From the NCBI GenBank assembly GCA_002480565.1, contig DLCK01000067.1, forward strand, positions 104,382 through 168,381: a stretch of DNA of 64,000 nucleotides, given 5' to 3'. A program made the translations under genes and the position numbers. Numbering within the stretch: the stretch's first letter is position 1; each line of letters opens with the position of its first letter. The stretch is from Phycisphaerales bacterium UBA7800. GTDB lineage: Bacteria > Planctomycetota > Phycisphaerae > Phycisphaerales > Phycisphaeraceae. Under the pieces are notes generated by a model. It was not told the DNA's origin, made no database searches, and saw only the letters and a program-made list of their open reading frames with translations. Positions 26,848 to 35,875 of this stretch are shown one piece after another.

Positions 26848-28656
26848 TTAATCTACTTTCCGCTGGCGTTCTATCGCTGCCTCCCTGGTTTGAATCGCAC
26901 GTATCCTGGCCATATCAAACTTGCTGCTACGATCAAAGTAGTAAATACCGTTTTGCTCTTGGAAGACATCTGTCAACTGCGTGTAGCAGTAGCCAAACAT
27001 ATCCGGGTTATCCAAAAGCACATGACACAAGCCCTCAAAGCGATCATAAAACTCATCAATGTTTGCAGGACGTTGACCATACCCCCATGAATCCTGATCC
27101 TGGGCAGCGATTGGATTCCACCATATCCCGCCGAACTCGCTGACAAAAAAGGGTTGTCCGGCATAGGGAATCGACCAGGGGATTGGCAATTCTGACCCAT
27201 TGGTATGTGGCTTATCCTCAGCAAGTCCTGCCTGATTCTGAGCAAATTTACAAGCATCCTGTTCATAGTCGTGACTGTCATAAATATCGGCTCCAACCAC
27301 ACGATGCGAATAGCCCGACGCATCAACTACCGGACGAGTCGGGTCTGCAAATTTGGTTGCGTGATACATCGCATATGTCACATCATCGAGATTGCGAATT
27401 CGATCATCCATCGGTGCAGACGTTTCATTCAACGGACACCATCCGACAATACACGGGTGCGAATAGTCCCGCATGACCGCTTCGATCCACTGAGCAATCC
27501 AGGTCGGACTCAGTTCATCGTGCATGTGTGTATGACCGTCATATCGGTTGTAGCCCCAATCGGGAAATTCACCCCAGACCAGATAGCCCATACGATCCGC
27601 GTGATACAGGAACCGTTCTTCGAAGACTTTTTGATGCAATCTCGCCCCATTGAACCCTGCATTAATACTCAATTGAATATCCTCAATCAACGCTTGATCA
27701 TCCGGCGCGGTCATGATGCTTTTGGGATAGTACCCCTGATCAAGAACCAGTCGTTGAAACACATGTTTGCCGTTAATCAGGATTGCCTTACCTTCAATGC
27801 TGACACTTCGCATGCCTGCATAACTGGTAATCGTATCCACGACTTTCCCATCGCTATCCAATAGCTCGATGAGCATGTCGTAAAGATGCGGATCAGTCAT
27901 CGCCCAAAGCTTTAAACGCTCCGACGGAATGTCCAGTTGAATCGTTGGCGTCATCATGTTCGCAAGCTTGCATTGATTGCAACAGACATCCCCCTGCTGA
28001 TCCTTGACCGTGACACGTAATTTCAAATTGGATATTTGTCCCTGCACAGGTTGTTCGATGACAAACCGACTGTTGGGTAAATCAGGCGTGATCCGTGGGC
28101 GATTCAGATGCGCTGTGATGGGGACAGGCTCCATCCAAACAGTTTGCCAGATGCCGGTGGTCCGGGTGTAAAGACATCGAAAATTCTCATACTTGTTGGA
28201 CTGCTTGCCTTGAGGCTTTGGGACACGCAACTCCCTTGCACGAAGCACAATTTCAACATCTTCGCCAACCTTTGCGATATCCGTCAGGTCACAGGTAAAA
28301 GGTGTCCAACCGCCATGATGTCTGCCGACCTGCTTGCCGTTGGCCCAGACAGTTGCCTCATCATCGACTGCTTGAAAGTGAAGTAAAATTCGCCGCCCCT
28401 GCCAATCCTGCGGGATGGAGACCTTCCGGCGATACCAGACCGCCTGCATAAAATCGACATATTCAATACCTGAAAGCTCCGATTCCGGGCAGAACGGTAC
28501 ATTGATCTGTCGATCATAAGACTCAGTAAGCAAGCCTCGTTCCAATCCGGTGTCCGCATGGTCAATTGTAAAATCCCATTTACCATTGAGACACAACCAG
28601 TCTTCACGGATCATCTGGGGACGCGGGTATTCTGTACGGGCAATTGCTGTAGACAT
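26848..28656 (-). CDS. Glycoside hydrolase family 2 (beta-galactosidase/beta-glucuronidase-like)
   Basis: 602 aa; ATG at 28656 with AAAGGTG upstream. Sugar-binding N-terminal domain (about 15-200: LNGKWDFTID, VWYRRKVSIP, ATVWANGKQVGRHHGGWTPF), Ig-like middle domain (about 200-290), and TIM barrel from about 295. GWCPLNETSAP carries the acid/base Glu (about residue 411) and PFFVSEFGG the nucleophile Glu (about 507), both as expected for GH2. No signal peptide, so probably intracellular. No C-terminal extra domains, so a short GH2. Convergent with the lipoprotein hydrolase, 5 bp apart, and divergent from the AraC gene. Confidence 0.95.
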   Translation of the reverse strand: MSTAIARTEYPRPQMIREDWLCLNGKWDFTIDHADTGLERGLLTESYDRQINVPFCPESELSGIEYVDFMQAVWYRRKVSIPQDWQGRRILLHFQAVDDEATVWANGKQVGRHHGGWTPFTCDLTDIAKVGEDVEIVLRARELRVPKPQGKQSNKYENFRCLYTRTTGIWQTVWMEPVPITAHLNRPRITPDLPNSRFVIEQPVQGQISNLKLRVTVKDQQGDVCCNQCKLANMMTPTIQLDIPSERLKLWAMTDPHLYDMLIELLDSDGKVVDTITSYAGMRSVSIEGKAILINGKHVFQRLVLDQGYYPKSIMTAPDDQALIEDIQLSINAGFNGARLHQKVFEERFLYHADRMGYLVWGEFPDWGYNRYDGHTHMHDELSPTWIAQWIEAVMRDYSHPCIVGWCPLNETSAPMDDRIRNLDDVTYAMYHATKFADPTRPVVDASGYSHRVVGADIYDSHDYEQDACKFAQNQAGLAEDKPHTNGSELPIPWSIPYAGQPFFVSEFGGIWWNPIAAQDQDSWGYGQRPANIDEFYDRFEGLCHVLLDNPDMFGYCYTQLTDVFQEQNGIYYFDRSSKFDMARIRAIQTREAAIERQRKVD

Positions 28657-28771
28657 AACTCACCTTTTTATTTTCCTCATCAGGAGGATCAAATTCAAAC
28701 GCTCAAAAATAAATCTTTATCACAATTGCCACATTTTATATACTGAATGTCACTATCAGGGAATAACTCAA

Positions 28772-29602
28772 ATGCACAATGACCTTTGTGAAAAGCACAT
28801 GATTGGGAATCAAACCCGTGAACGCATTGTTTCAGCTTCCCAATTATCCATCATGCGGGACCTGGGAATGCGCATGGCAGGTATCTCGCAAGCCAAGTCT
28901 GACTTTGCGTTTGTCAGACATCAACCAGGCGTCTTTCAATTTCTAGGTTGTTTATCTGGACATGGGCAAGTATGGGTCAATAAACATTGGGAAACCTGCA
29001 GCAAAGATCAAGCCTATCTCTCACCAGCCAATGTAATGCACGCCTACCATGCTCAGGGGCGCAAAACTTGGGAAGTCTGCTGGGTCATGTACGACCATGC
29101 ACCGTGGATGGCTTATCTGGATTTGAAACAACCAGTCTGCTGTGCGATTCAAACCCAACCGATTCATGCTGCCATTGCCTGTTTGCATCAGGAGTCCGTC
29201 GGACCGGCTGAGAAAACAGTGATGCGACAGTGGGTGCTGCTCATCGATCAACTCGTCCAAAGAGCCTGTAAAACATGGAAAAAACCAAGCAAGCTCTGGC
29301 AAGTCTGGCAAGAAGTCGACTTAAACCCAGGACACCCCTGGCAAATCGACACCTTGGCTGACATCGCGCAAATCAGTAACGAACACCTGCGTCGACTATG
29401 CAAATCCGAACTGGGTATCGCACCGATGCAGCATGTCACCAAACTGCGCATGCAACGGGCAACGTATCTACTTTGCAGTACTCAAATGCCCATCGCACAG
29501 ATCGCAACAAGTGTCGGATATGAAAACGCCTTTGCCTTTACCACCGCATTTAAACGTCACATTAAAATGAGTCCGACGGACTATCGACTGTCACATTCAT
29601 GA
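28772..29602 (+). CDS. AraC family regulator with cupin-like sensor domain
   Basis: 276 aa from the ATG at 28772; the frame is open from 28550 but that part is antisense to the GH2 start and has no ribosome site (AGGG lies 12-15 nt before 28772; ATG 28799 is an alternative). The N-terminal half (FQFLGCLSGHGQVWVNKHWETCSKDQAYLSP) is an AraC ligand-binding cupin. The C-terminal 100 residues carry two HTH motifs (IDTLADIAQISNEHLRRLCK and MPIAQIATSVGYENAFAFTTAFKRHIKMSPTDYR). Divergent from GH2, which it probably controls in response to the released sugar. Confidence 0.92.
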   Translation: MHNDLCEKHMIGNQTRERIVSASQLSIMRDLGMRMAGISQAKSDFAFVRHQPGVFQFLGCLSGHGQVWVNKHWETCSKDQAYLSPANVMHAYHAQGRKTWEVCWVMYDHAPWMAYLDLKQPVCCAIQTQPIHAAIACLHQESVGPAEKTVMRQWVLLIDQLVQRACKTWKKPSKLWQVWQEVDLNPGHPWQIDTLADIAQISNEHLRRLCKSELGIAPMQHVTKLRMQRATYLLCSTQMPIAQIATSVGYENAFAFTTAFKRHIKMSPTDYRLSHS

Positions 29603-29641
29603 TGTGCCATTAACTTAAATGTTGGTTTTGAAATGTGAAAC

Positions 29642-30637
29642 TCACCGCTGGTAACGTTCAATGACGGTGTCGAGTAAGACATTGTTTTGATCCACGATTT
29701 TCTTTCGTGAAGGATCAGCATCAAACCATTGCAGTGTCCGACGGATGCCTTGATCAAAACGAATGGTGGCTTTGAAGTCGGGGACATATGTCTTGATCTT
29801 GGTGTTATCGAAAATCACGCTGTGGGATTTATCACCCAGCAGGCTGCCTCGGACATTGGTCATGCCAATATCGTCTGCCACATCCGCAATAAAGTCCGAT
29901 GCCACATGCAGCATATTGACCTTAAGACCCGCAGCATCAGCGACCGCTTTGTAAATCTGATTCCACGTTAACACCTCATCAGAGGTGATATGAAACGCAT
30001 GGCCAATGGTATTGGGATTTGCCATGAGTCCAACGATTCCCTTGGCAAAATCAAGGGCATGAGTAATGGTCCAAAGGGATGTCCCATCACCATGCACCAC
30101 GACTGATTTGCCACGTTTGATGCGGTCAATAATGGTGTAATCCGACCAACTACCCAGGACGGGGATCACGGTATCATAGGTCAATGAAGGCCTGACAATG
30201 GTGATCGGAAACTGCTTTGCCCGATAGGTCTGCATAAGCAGGTCTTCGCAGGCAATCTTGTTGCGCGAGTATTCCCAGTATGGATTAGCCAAAGGAGTCG
30301 ATTCAGTAATCACCGGACACGTCGATGGCTTTTGATACACCGAGGCAGAGCTGATGAAAATGTACTGGTCAGTTGAGTCTGCAAAAAGTTCAAGATCACG
30401 TTGCACATCATCAACGTTAAACGCAATCCAATTCACGATAACATCAAAATGCAGATCGCCAATGGCTTCACGAACTTGCTGGGGTTCATTGATATCCGCA
30501 ATGATGCTTTTTGCACCGGGGATCTCAACCGCCCTTGTCCCACGATTAAGCAGGTATAGCTCCCAACCATGTTCAATGGCAAGGCGACTGCTCGCAGTAC
30601 TGATATTGCCTGTCCCGCCTATGAATAATGCACGCAT
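29642..30637 (-). CDS. NAD-dependent epimerase/dehydratase (extended SDR)
   Basis: 331 aa from the ATG at 30637, with GAAGG about 9 nt upstream; a TTG at 30652 opens the frame earlier but carries the ribosome site itself. MRALFIGGTGNISTASSRLAIEHGWELYLLNRG is the nucleotide-binding fold; YWEYSRNKIACEDLL contains the YxxxK catalytic pair; NPIDGHAFHITSDE-like region closes the substrate pocket (GHAFHITSDEVLTWNQIY). Members of this branch act on sugar nucleotides or similar hydroxylated molecules; the substrate cannot be told. Confidence 0.9.
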   Translation of the reverse strand: MRALFIGGTGNISTASSRLAIEHGWELYLLNRGTRAVEIPGAKSIIADINEPQQVREAIGDLHFDVIVNWIAFNVDDVQRDLELFADSTDQYIFISSASVYQKPSTCPVITESTPLANPYWEYSRNKIACEDLLMQTYRAKQFPITIVRPSLTYDTVIPVLGSWSDYTIIDRIKRGKSVVVHGDGTSLWTITHALDFAKGIVGLMANPNTIGHAFHITSDEVLTWNQIYKAVADAAGLKVNMLHVASDFIADVADDIGMTNVRGSLLGDKSHSVIFDNTKIKTYVPDFKATIRFDQGIRRTLQWFDADPSRKKIVDQNNVLLDTVIERYQR

Positions 30638-30757
30638 CAATTCAACCTTCAACAGTCATGAGAAAACCGTGTGGTCACTCCGTGCCGAATACAAGCACGA
30701 AAGTTGGACCTCATGATTTTACACGATTCAACACAAGCAGTCAGAATCAAGGCGTCA

Positions 30758-33700
30758 TTAATGTGTATTGTCCCCGATAGACATCGCGAACATGTGCCCA
30801 CCACTGCCTGAATGGACTTTGATGAGAATCAGATTTTCTCCCGCCTGCAAGGTGACCGGCAGGATGATAGGCATGTTCGGACTCATACCACCGTGCTTGC
30901 TGCGATCAATGGTGTGTGCCAGTTGCCCATTGACCCATATTTTGGCGAAGTAATCAAGCTTTAATGCCAGTGAAACCTGACCAACTGAATCACGGCTAAT
31001 GGTTGTTTTAGCGTAGCAAACCCCGCGGTCTTTCACGCCTGTAAAAGCAGCAAAATCGACACGATTACCTGTGGTATTGACGGCTTGCCAATTGACATCC
31101 GCAGGATTATTTTCGGGCGCAAATGCAGTTTGAAAATCCTCAGTTGCACCGGCTCCGGTTTTCTGTGATCCACCATATGGACCAGACCATTGCCATGCGC
31201 TTGCAGGAATAGCTTTGTATTTTCGCTTGGCTATGTTGGATAAATCAATTGGGTTAAAAGCGACCACTTCTCTACTGCTTTGGGTCTGTCCTGCGACGAG
31301 TAGATAGCCAAGCATGACATCTCCTGCGCTACCATCAATTGGATTGGCGACAGCAATTTTGAGTTGATGTTCACAGGCTGTCATGTCTTTGCCAAAGATC
31401 CGAAAGCTGTAACCGCCGCGATATGACTGGTCAATCAAAATAGGATTCTGCCCATCAAGACTGGCATAAAACGTGCCACCTGTTTTGGCGTCCAATGGAT
31501 ACAACAGGCCGATCATATTACCACGCGCAGTGAGTGTCAGTTCGGCGCCGGGGGTTTTACTGGTAATTGCACCATTGAAAAATTTGTTCCACCAATGCGG
31601 GATTGAATTCATGGTGTTCCAGCCTGATTGAGGATCAAGGAGCATCATCTGGCCATCAAGTATCAACGGTTTACTGCTTAGCGGCTTGGGTAATTGTTCC
31701 TTGTATTCGCCTGAGTGTTGCTTTGACTGCTGCACAAAGGGGGAGAGTTTATTTGCGATCACCTTTGCGTAAAGCGCATGGCCTTGCACATTAGGATGTA
31801 CACTGTCAGACATCACAGCCGACCATGGCTTACCAGATTGCTTGAGATAGTCATCCACTGCAACCTGTAAATCAATATCCAAAAGATTGTAATGACCGGC
31901 AACCTGCTGATGTCGATGCCGACGTGACCCGTTCTTTGCTGCGGCTTGGAGAAAAACTATCGCCGGAGGATGGGGCAAAGATTTTAAACGAACAACAATG
32001 CTCTCGGTGTATCGGATGGCATCTTCATCGCTTAGCCCACTGTCATTAACAGCGTATTCAATGAATACAATATCCGGCTGAGCGGTAATCACATCACGAT
32101 TTACCCTGAAAATACCAAGTGAACTACCTGTCGCGCTCATCCCGGCATTACGCATGGTAATATCAGCCTTGGGAAACTGCTCAACAAGCCAATCGGTGAT
32201 CCAACCCTTACCAGCCTGCGTGATCGATCCGCCTAAGACTGCAGCACGCAGAGGCAAGCCATTGTGCGCGCGAGCAAAGACAGGAAGAATATCCTGCCCG
32301 GATTCCTGGGCGGAGACTTGATTACCCATGAACATTGACACAAGCATCACCAGCAAACCAACGACCGGTGTCAGCTTACTGAGCAATCGTTTCCAATACG
32401 CAGCGTCCGCAGGCTGAGCTTTTGCATGCACATCCTGCTTTGTGCAAAGCACATTACCTACTTCAACACTACATCCATGCTCCTTTGCGGAGTCAAAAAA
32501 CTCCTCAAGGTGCTCAAGATGATTATGGAAGTCGTACGCAACCGGTGCATTGAAGGTTGTGGAATACAGCATCTTCGCCCGGCACGCATGTTCCAGAACA
32601 TTACTCCCATGCACGTCATAAGTGCGATTAATGTCGATGTACTGTGATAACCAGTAATGACCTGCACAACCAATATGAACCGCATCAGGCTTGATGGTCT
32701 TGAGCGTGCTGTAAAACAACTCGTGCATTCGGCAGAGATAGTTCTCCTCACCACGCCACGCTGGATCAGTCAGTGGCATTTCGGCATGAATCTTGTCAGC
32801 CTGGAAATCCGTTTTGATCCCATCAAGATTACAACAGCCTGGTGCATCAGAAAACAGCATCTTAAACAGCGGTTTGAGATAGTCCTCCTGAACCTTGGGA
32901 TTGGAAAAATCATACATCAGGCAGCCATGCCGATTCCGCTTGCCATTGCCCATTAACAGTGCAGGATCAATCTGGTCTTCTACGAGCTTTTCAATCTCCG
33001 GCCACGCCCACCAGATGACCACCTTAAATCCCTGTGCGTGCAATTCATCGACAAACCGACGCAGATCAGCAAAGCGATCCGGATGCGGTTCCCATAAGCC
33101 ACGCGCCTTATGCCAACCTTCATCCAGAAGAATAGTCTTAAAGGGCAGGTTCTGTTCTTTGATTACTGTAACGGCTTTGCGAACCATCTCCTCATTGAGT
33201 GCCTGGCGGGTAGGATGGTTGCAGTCACTTGCCTGCTCCTGGAGTTCGTCTTTGGGTATGTAACTTGCAAACATGCACTGATCTATCCATGTGCAGTAAA
33301 GCGGATCAAGCCACCATTGCTCCGATGCTTGACGATGCGCCGGATTCGGACAACTTCCTGCATCAAGTAACTGCTTGCCAAAGTCTTCGTATGCGGCATA
33401 GGCATCGGGTTGTTTGCTGAATCGCATGCGAAACGTGGGCGAGGTGAAGGTTTGTCCTGCCTTGAGCATTAAGCCATGTTCATAACCACCGTAATCTATC
33501 ATCCAGCGATCAAGTTGATGTTTACTGGCTTTAAAGTGCATACCAAATGTATCTTTGGGCAACTGCATACTTCCCCATGACAGATATTCATCATTACGCT
33601 GCAAGAACATGAGTGTCGGATGTGGTGCAAATTGCCAATCCTGTGAAGTGGTATCGGTTTCACAGCCAGCCCCCAGGAGCAACTCTGGCCAGGCAGAGTC

Positions 33701-34120
33701 CGAATGATGACGGTTGCGATAGTTGATGAGATTAAAAAAATTCAGTGCCGTAGCTTGGCTAAAGCATTCAATCTGTGCAAGACGAAGATCCTGATCCACT
33801 TTGATTTGCAGCGTCACATCAAACGCATCAGCAAATGGTATCGTTTGGATCGTCAGTTGCGTGTGGCCCCATGATCCAGAATCAGATTGCATAACCAGCG
33901 CGTTGTGATCGTGATGTGTCACGGTGTATTGTGTGTCGGCTTTTTCAATACCTGCAAAATGCGGCGTCATCCATGCCAACGATTGGGCGTGCATGAGTCT
34001 GCAAGATGTGGTTTGGTCAGCTAGTTCCCAACTGTTATTTTGAGAATCGATCTTTAATATCAAACGGCCTGCGACGAGTTGATACACTGCCGATTGTGTC
34101 GGAGATGTTGATTGGGTCAT
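30758..34120 (-). CDS. Fusion: GH36-like TIM-barrel glycosidase, internal signal-peptide-like helix, SGNH hydrolase, C-terminal beta-sandwiches
   Basis: 1120 aa from the ATG at 34120 (a GTG at 34129 is also in frame). Residues 1-240: beta-sandwich as in GH36 N-termini. Residues about 270-575: barrel with KTILLDEGWHKARGLWEP, KVVIWWAWPE, NLDGIKTDFQADK (candidate nucleophile Asp near 438) and VHIGCAGHYW. Residues about 580-607 read RLLSKLTPVVGLLVMLVSMF then MGNQVSAQ, a complete signal-peptide pattern in mid-protein. Residues about 625-800 form an SGNH hydrolase (LGGSITQAG, NAGMSATGSS, YAVNDSGL, SDSVHPNVQG). The rest holds beta-sandwich modules (KIWVNGQLAHTID). No stop separates the halves. Either a genuine fusion with the glycosidase inside and the SGNH part outside the membrane, or two genes with the second starting internally (TTG at 32386). 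Confidence 0.85.
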   Translation of the reverse strand: MTQSTSPTQSAVYQLVAGRLILKIDSQNNSWELADQTTSCRLMHAQSLAWMTPHFAGIEKADTQYTVTHHDHNALVMQSDSGSWGHTQLTIQTIPFADAFDVTLQIKVDQDLRLAQIECFSQATALNFFNLINYRNRHHSDSAWPELLLGAGCETDTTSQDWQFAPHPTLMFLQRNDEYLSWGSMQLPKDTFGMHFKASKHQLDRWMIDYGGYEHGLMLKAGQTFTSPTFRMRFSKQPDAYAAYEDFGKQLLDAGSCPNPAHRQASEQWWLDPLYCTWIDQCMFASYIPKDELQEQASDCNHPTRQALNEEMVRKAVTVIKEQNLPFKTILLDEGWHKARGLWEPHPDRFADLRRFVDELHAQGFKVVIWWAWPEIEKLVEDQIDPALLMGNGKRNRHGCLMYDFSNPKVQEDYLKPLFKMLFSDAPGCCNLDGIKTDFQADKIHAEMPLTDPAWRGEENYLCRMHELFYSTLKTIKPDAVHIGCAGHYWLSQYIDINRTYDVHGSNVLEHACRAKMLYSTTFNAPVAYDFHNHLEHLEEFFDSAKEHGCSVEVGNVLCTKQDVHAKAQPADAAYWKRLLSKLTPVVGLLVMLVSMFMGNQVSAQESGQDILPVFARAHNGLPLRAAVLGGSITQAGKGWITDWLVEQFPKADITMRNAGMSATGSSLGIFRVNRDVITAQPDIVFIEYAVNDSGLSDEDAIRYTESIVVRLKSLPHPPAIVFLQAAAKNGSRRHRHQQVAGHYNLLDIDLQVAVDDYLKQSGKPWSAVMSDSVHPNVQGHALYAKVIANKLSPFVQQSKQHSGEYKEQLPKPLSSKPLILDGQMMLLDPQSGWNTMNSIPHWWNKFFNGAITSKTPGAELTLTARGNMIGLLYPLDAKTGGTFYASLDGQNPILIDQSYRGGYSFRIFGKDMTACEHQLKIAVANPIDGSAGDVMLGYLLVAGQTQSSREVVAFNPIDLSNIAKRKYKAIPASAWQWSGPYGGSQKTGAGATEDFQTAFAPENNPADVNWQAVNTTGNRVDFAAFTGVKDRGVCYAKTTISRDSVGQVSLALKLDYFAKIWVNGQLAHTIDRSKHGGMSPNMPIILPVTLQAGENLILIKVHSGSGGHMFAMSIGDNTH

Positions 34121-34269
34121 GATACTCACTGCTAATATTCAGGATGGAATCCAAGTTAAGTAGGCTCCAATTGTACTGAAATTCCTAGCTTGTGAAGCAA
34201 TATAAAAATGTATCAGCAGGCGTATCCGATGTCGCAAAAAATATGGATTAAACCCTTAAAAACCAGCAC

Positions 34270-35865
34270 CTAACTATCAGTCAGGCCGGTATATTTCGGA
34301 CCACCTGCTGCGATATAGCCACCGCTTCTTCCTTGTGAATCATTGGTGATCCAAAAGGCAAAAAGATCACCTCGACTGTACTTGAATTGCAGTTGGACTT
34401 GTTGATCGCCCTTGCCAGAAAGGTCAGCATTTTTCCAACGGACTTGAGTACATGTACTGTTACCTTCAAAGCCGACACAGTCTTCATGCGTCAAGCCTGC
34501 AATGGCATGACCTTCTTGATCCAGTACTGCTGCGGTCAATAATGAGCCGGACATATTGGCATTAATGAATAGTTTGTTGCCGGTGAATTTGAGTTTGCGT
34601 GTTTGAACCTGCCCGCCATCATACATCGCACGCATGGATGCAAAGCCATCACGTCGAAGTTTAGCCAGTCCGACGGAACCGTTAGCATAGGTTCCGTTGA
34701 TGCGCCAGTCCTGGGTGATGCGATTGGGATTGCCAGCCAGTGCAGAGTAGTAAAACCATAATTCATCACCGACAATCAGGCACATGCCCGCGCTGGATTC
34801 GACATAGCCATACTCCCAGGAGCCATACTCACGACGGGCATCAATGAAGGGGGTGCGATCCGGGCGGTGGAAATGATAACCATCTCGACTGGTACTCAGA
34901 TACAACTCGGTGAGTTTGGGCAACCCGGTCTGTTCACCAATATGATTCGGTGGCCCGTGGAGAATTTGATGAAAGCCGATCATGAGACTTTCATAGGCAA
35001 TGGCATCAAAGTTGTAGAGTTCGGCACGTGCAAATTTTCCGACATCCAGATTGTCCGCACGCAGCCAAGGGTTAATCGACTCATTGCTCCACTTGCCACT
35101 AATCAGAAAATCAGGGTTCTGATTGAAATAGCGACAGCGGTGATTGACATTGTCCCATTTGCGAATGCTCTGTACCCAATTGCGTGTGAATGGATCATAG
35201 AACATGGTGCTCCGGTCATCCATATCACCGGTCTTACCAATTTGCTCCCAGTGAATACCATCAGCAGAAACCAATAAAAGTCCAGGAAAACTGCCAACAC
35301 CAGGTGGATTGGGTTCGCGCAATAACATCTTGTAACGCTGCGACGGGCACTTGGCAAAGTGGTCGATGATGACGCTGCCTGAATCGGGATGCATGTCTTT
35401 GGGCAAGATCAGATTCGTCCCGGGCACGACATCAAACTCAGGCCGATCCCAATGCAGCCCATCATCACTGACCGCCAATGCAGCATACCCCAGGTATCCG
35501 GTCATGTACCACATTTTGAATTTGCGATCCGCATCATCAAACCAAACGCCCCCACTTTTAGCTATTGCACAAGCTGGAAAGTCCGGGCAGGTTTCCTCAG
35601 TAGACTGCGGGAAAAGCACAGGATTATTCGTATACTTGTCCGGCTTGTGATACACACGCGTCATACTGCTTTCATTACAGTCGAGTAAAAAATCATCGAC
35701 AAACAATTGCCGCCCGACACTCACATCAATGACCTGCGGCGGACGATCCAGATAAGGTACAGTTTGTGGTTCTGTCCCATCCATCTGAATGCCAGCAGGC
35801 GGCCAGACGTTGGGCAATTCGATTCCGTTATGTAATGTCGTTGGCATATCTGTTCGCTCAACCAT
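34270..35865 (-). CDS. Glycoside hydrolase-like five-bladed beta-propeller protein (GH32/43-like)
   Basis: 531 aa from 35865 (a second ATG at 35847 is possible; ribosome sites are weak for both). VGRQLFVDDFLLD, a motif seen at the start of many planctomycete propeller glycosidase-like proteins, followed by repeated blade motifs: KMWYMTGYLGYAALAVSDDGLHWDRP, LLVSADGIHWEQIG, LYLSTSRDGYHFHRPD, ELWFYYSALAG. This pattern fits five-bladed glycosidase-like folds; the catalytic triad of Asp/Asp/Glu is not assigned. No signal peptide, hence probably cytoplasmic. Ten bases after the stop of the preceding TIM-barrel gene, so one operon with it. Confidence 0.8.
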   Translation of the reverse strand: MVERTDMPTTLHNGIELPNVWPPAGIQMDGTEPQTVPYLDRPPQVIDVSVGRQLFVDDFLLDCNESSMTRVYHKPDKYTNNPVLFPQSTEETCPDFPACAIAKSGGVWFDDADRKFKMWYMTGYLGYAALAVSDDGLHWDRPEFDVVPGTNLILPKDMHPDSGSVIIDHFAKCPSQRYKMLLREPNPPGVGSFPGLLLVSADGIHWEQIGKTGDMDDRSTMFYDPFTRNWVQSIRKWDNVNHRCRYFNQNPDFLISGKWSNESINPWLRADNLDVGKFARAELYNFDAIAYESLMIGFHQILHGPPNHIGEQTGLPKLTELYLSTSRDGYHFHRPDRTPFIDARREYGSWEYGYVESSAGMCLIVGDELWFYYSALAGNPNRITQDWRINGTYANGSVGLAKLRRDGFASMRAMYDGGQVQTRKLKFTGNKLFINANMSGSLLTAAVLDQEGHAIAGLTHEDCVGFEGNSTCTQVRWKNADLSGKGDQQVQLQFKYSRGDLFAFWITNDSQGRSGGYIAAGGPKYTGLTDS

Positions 35866-35875
35866 GTATCAATGT

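Noticed and set aside
28550..28771. N-terminal extension of the AraC regulator
   Set aside because: In-frame but antisense to the GH2 start region, no ribosome site, and residues unlike any AraC sensor; the ATG at 28772 is used instead.
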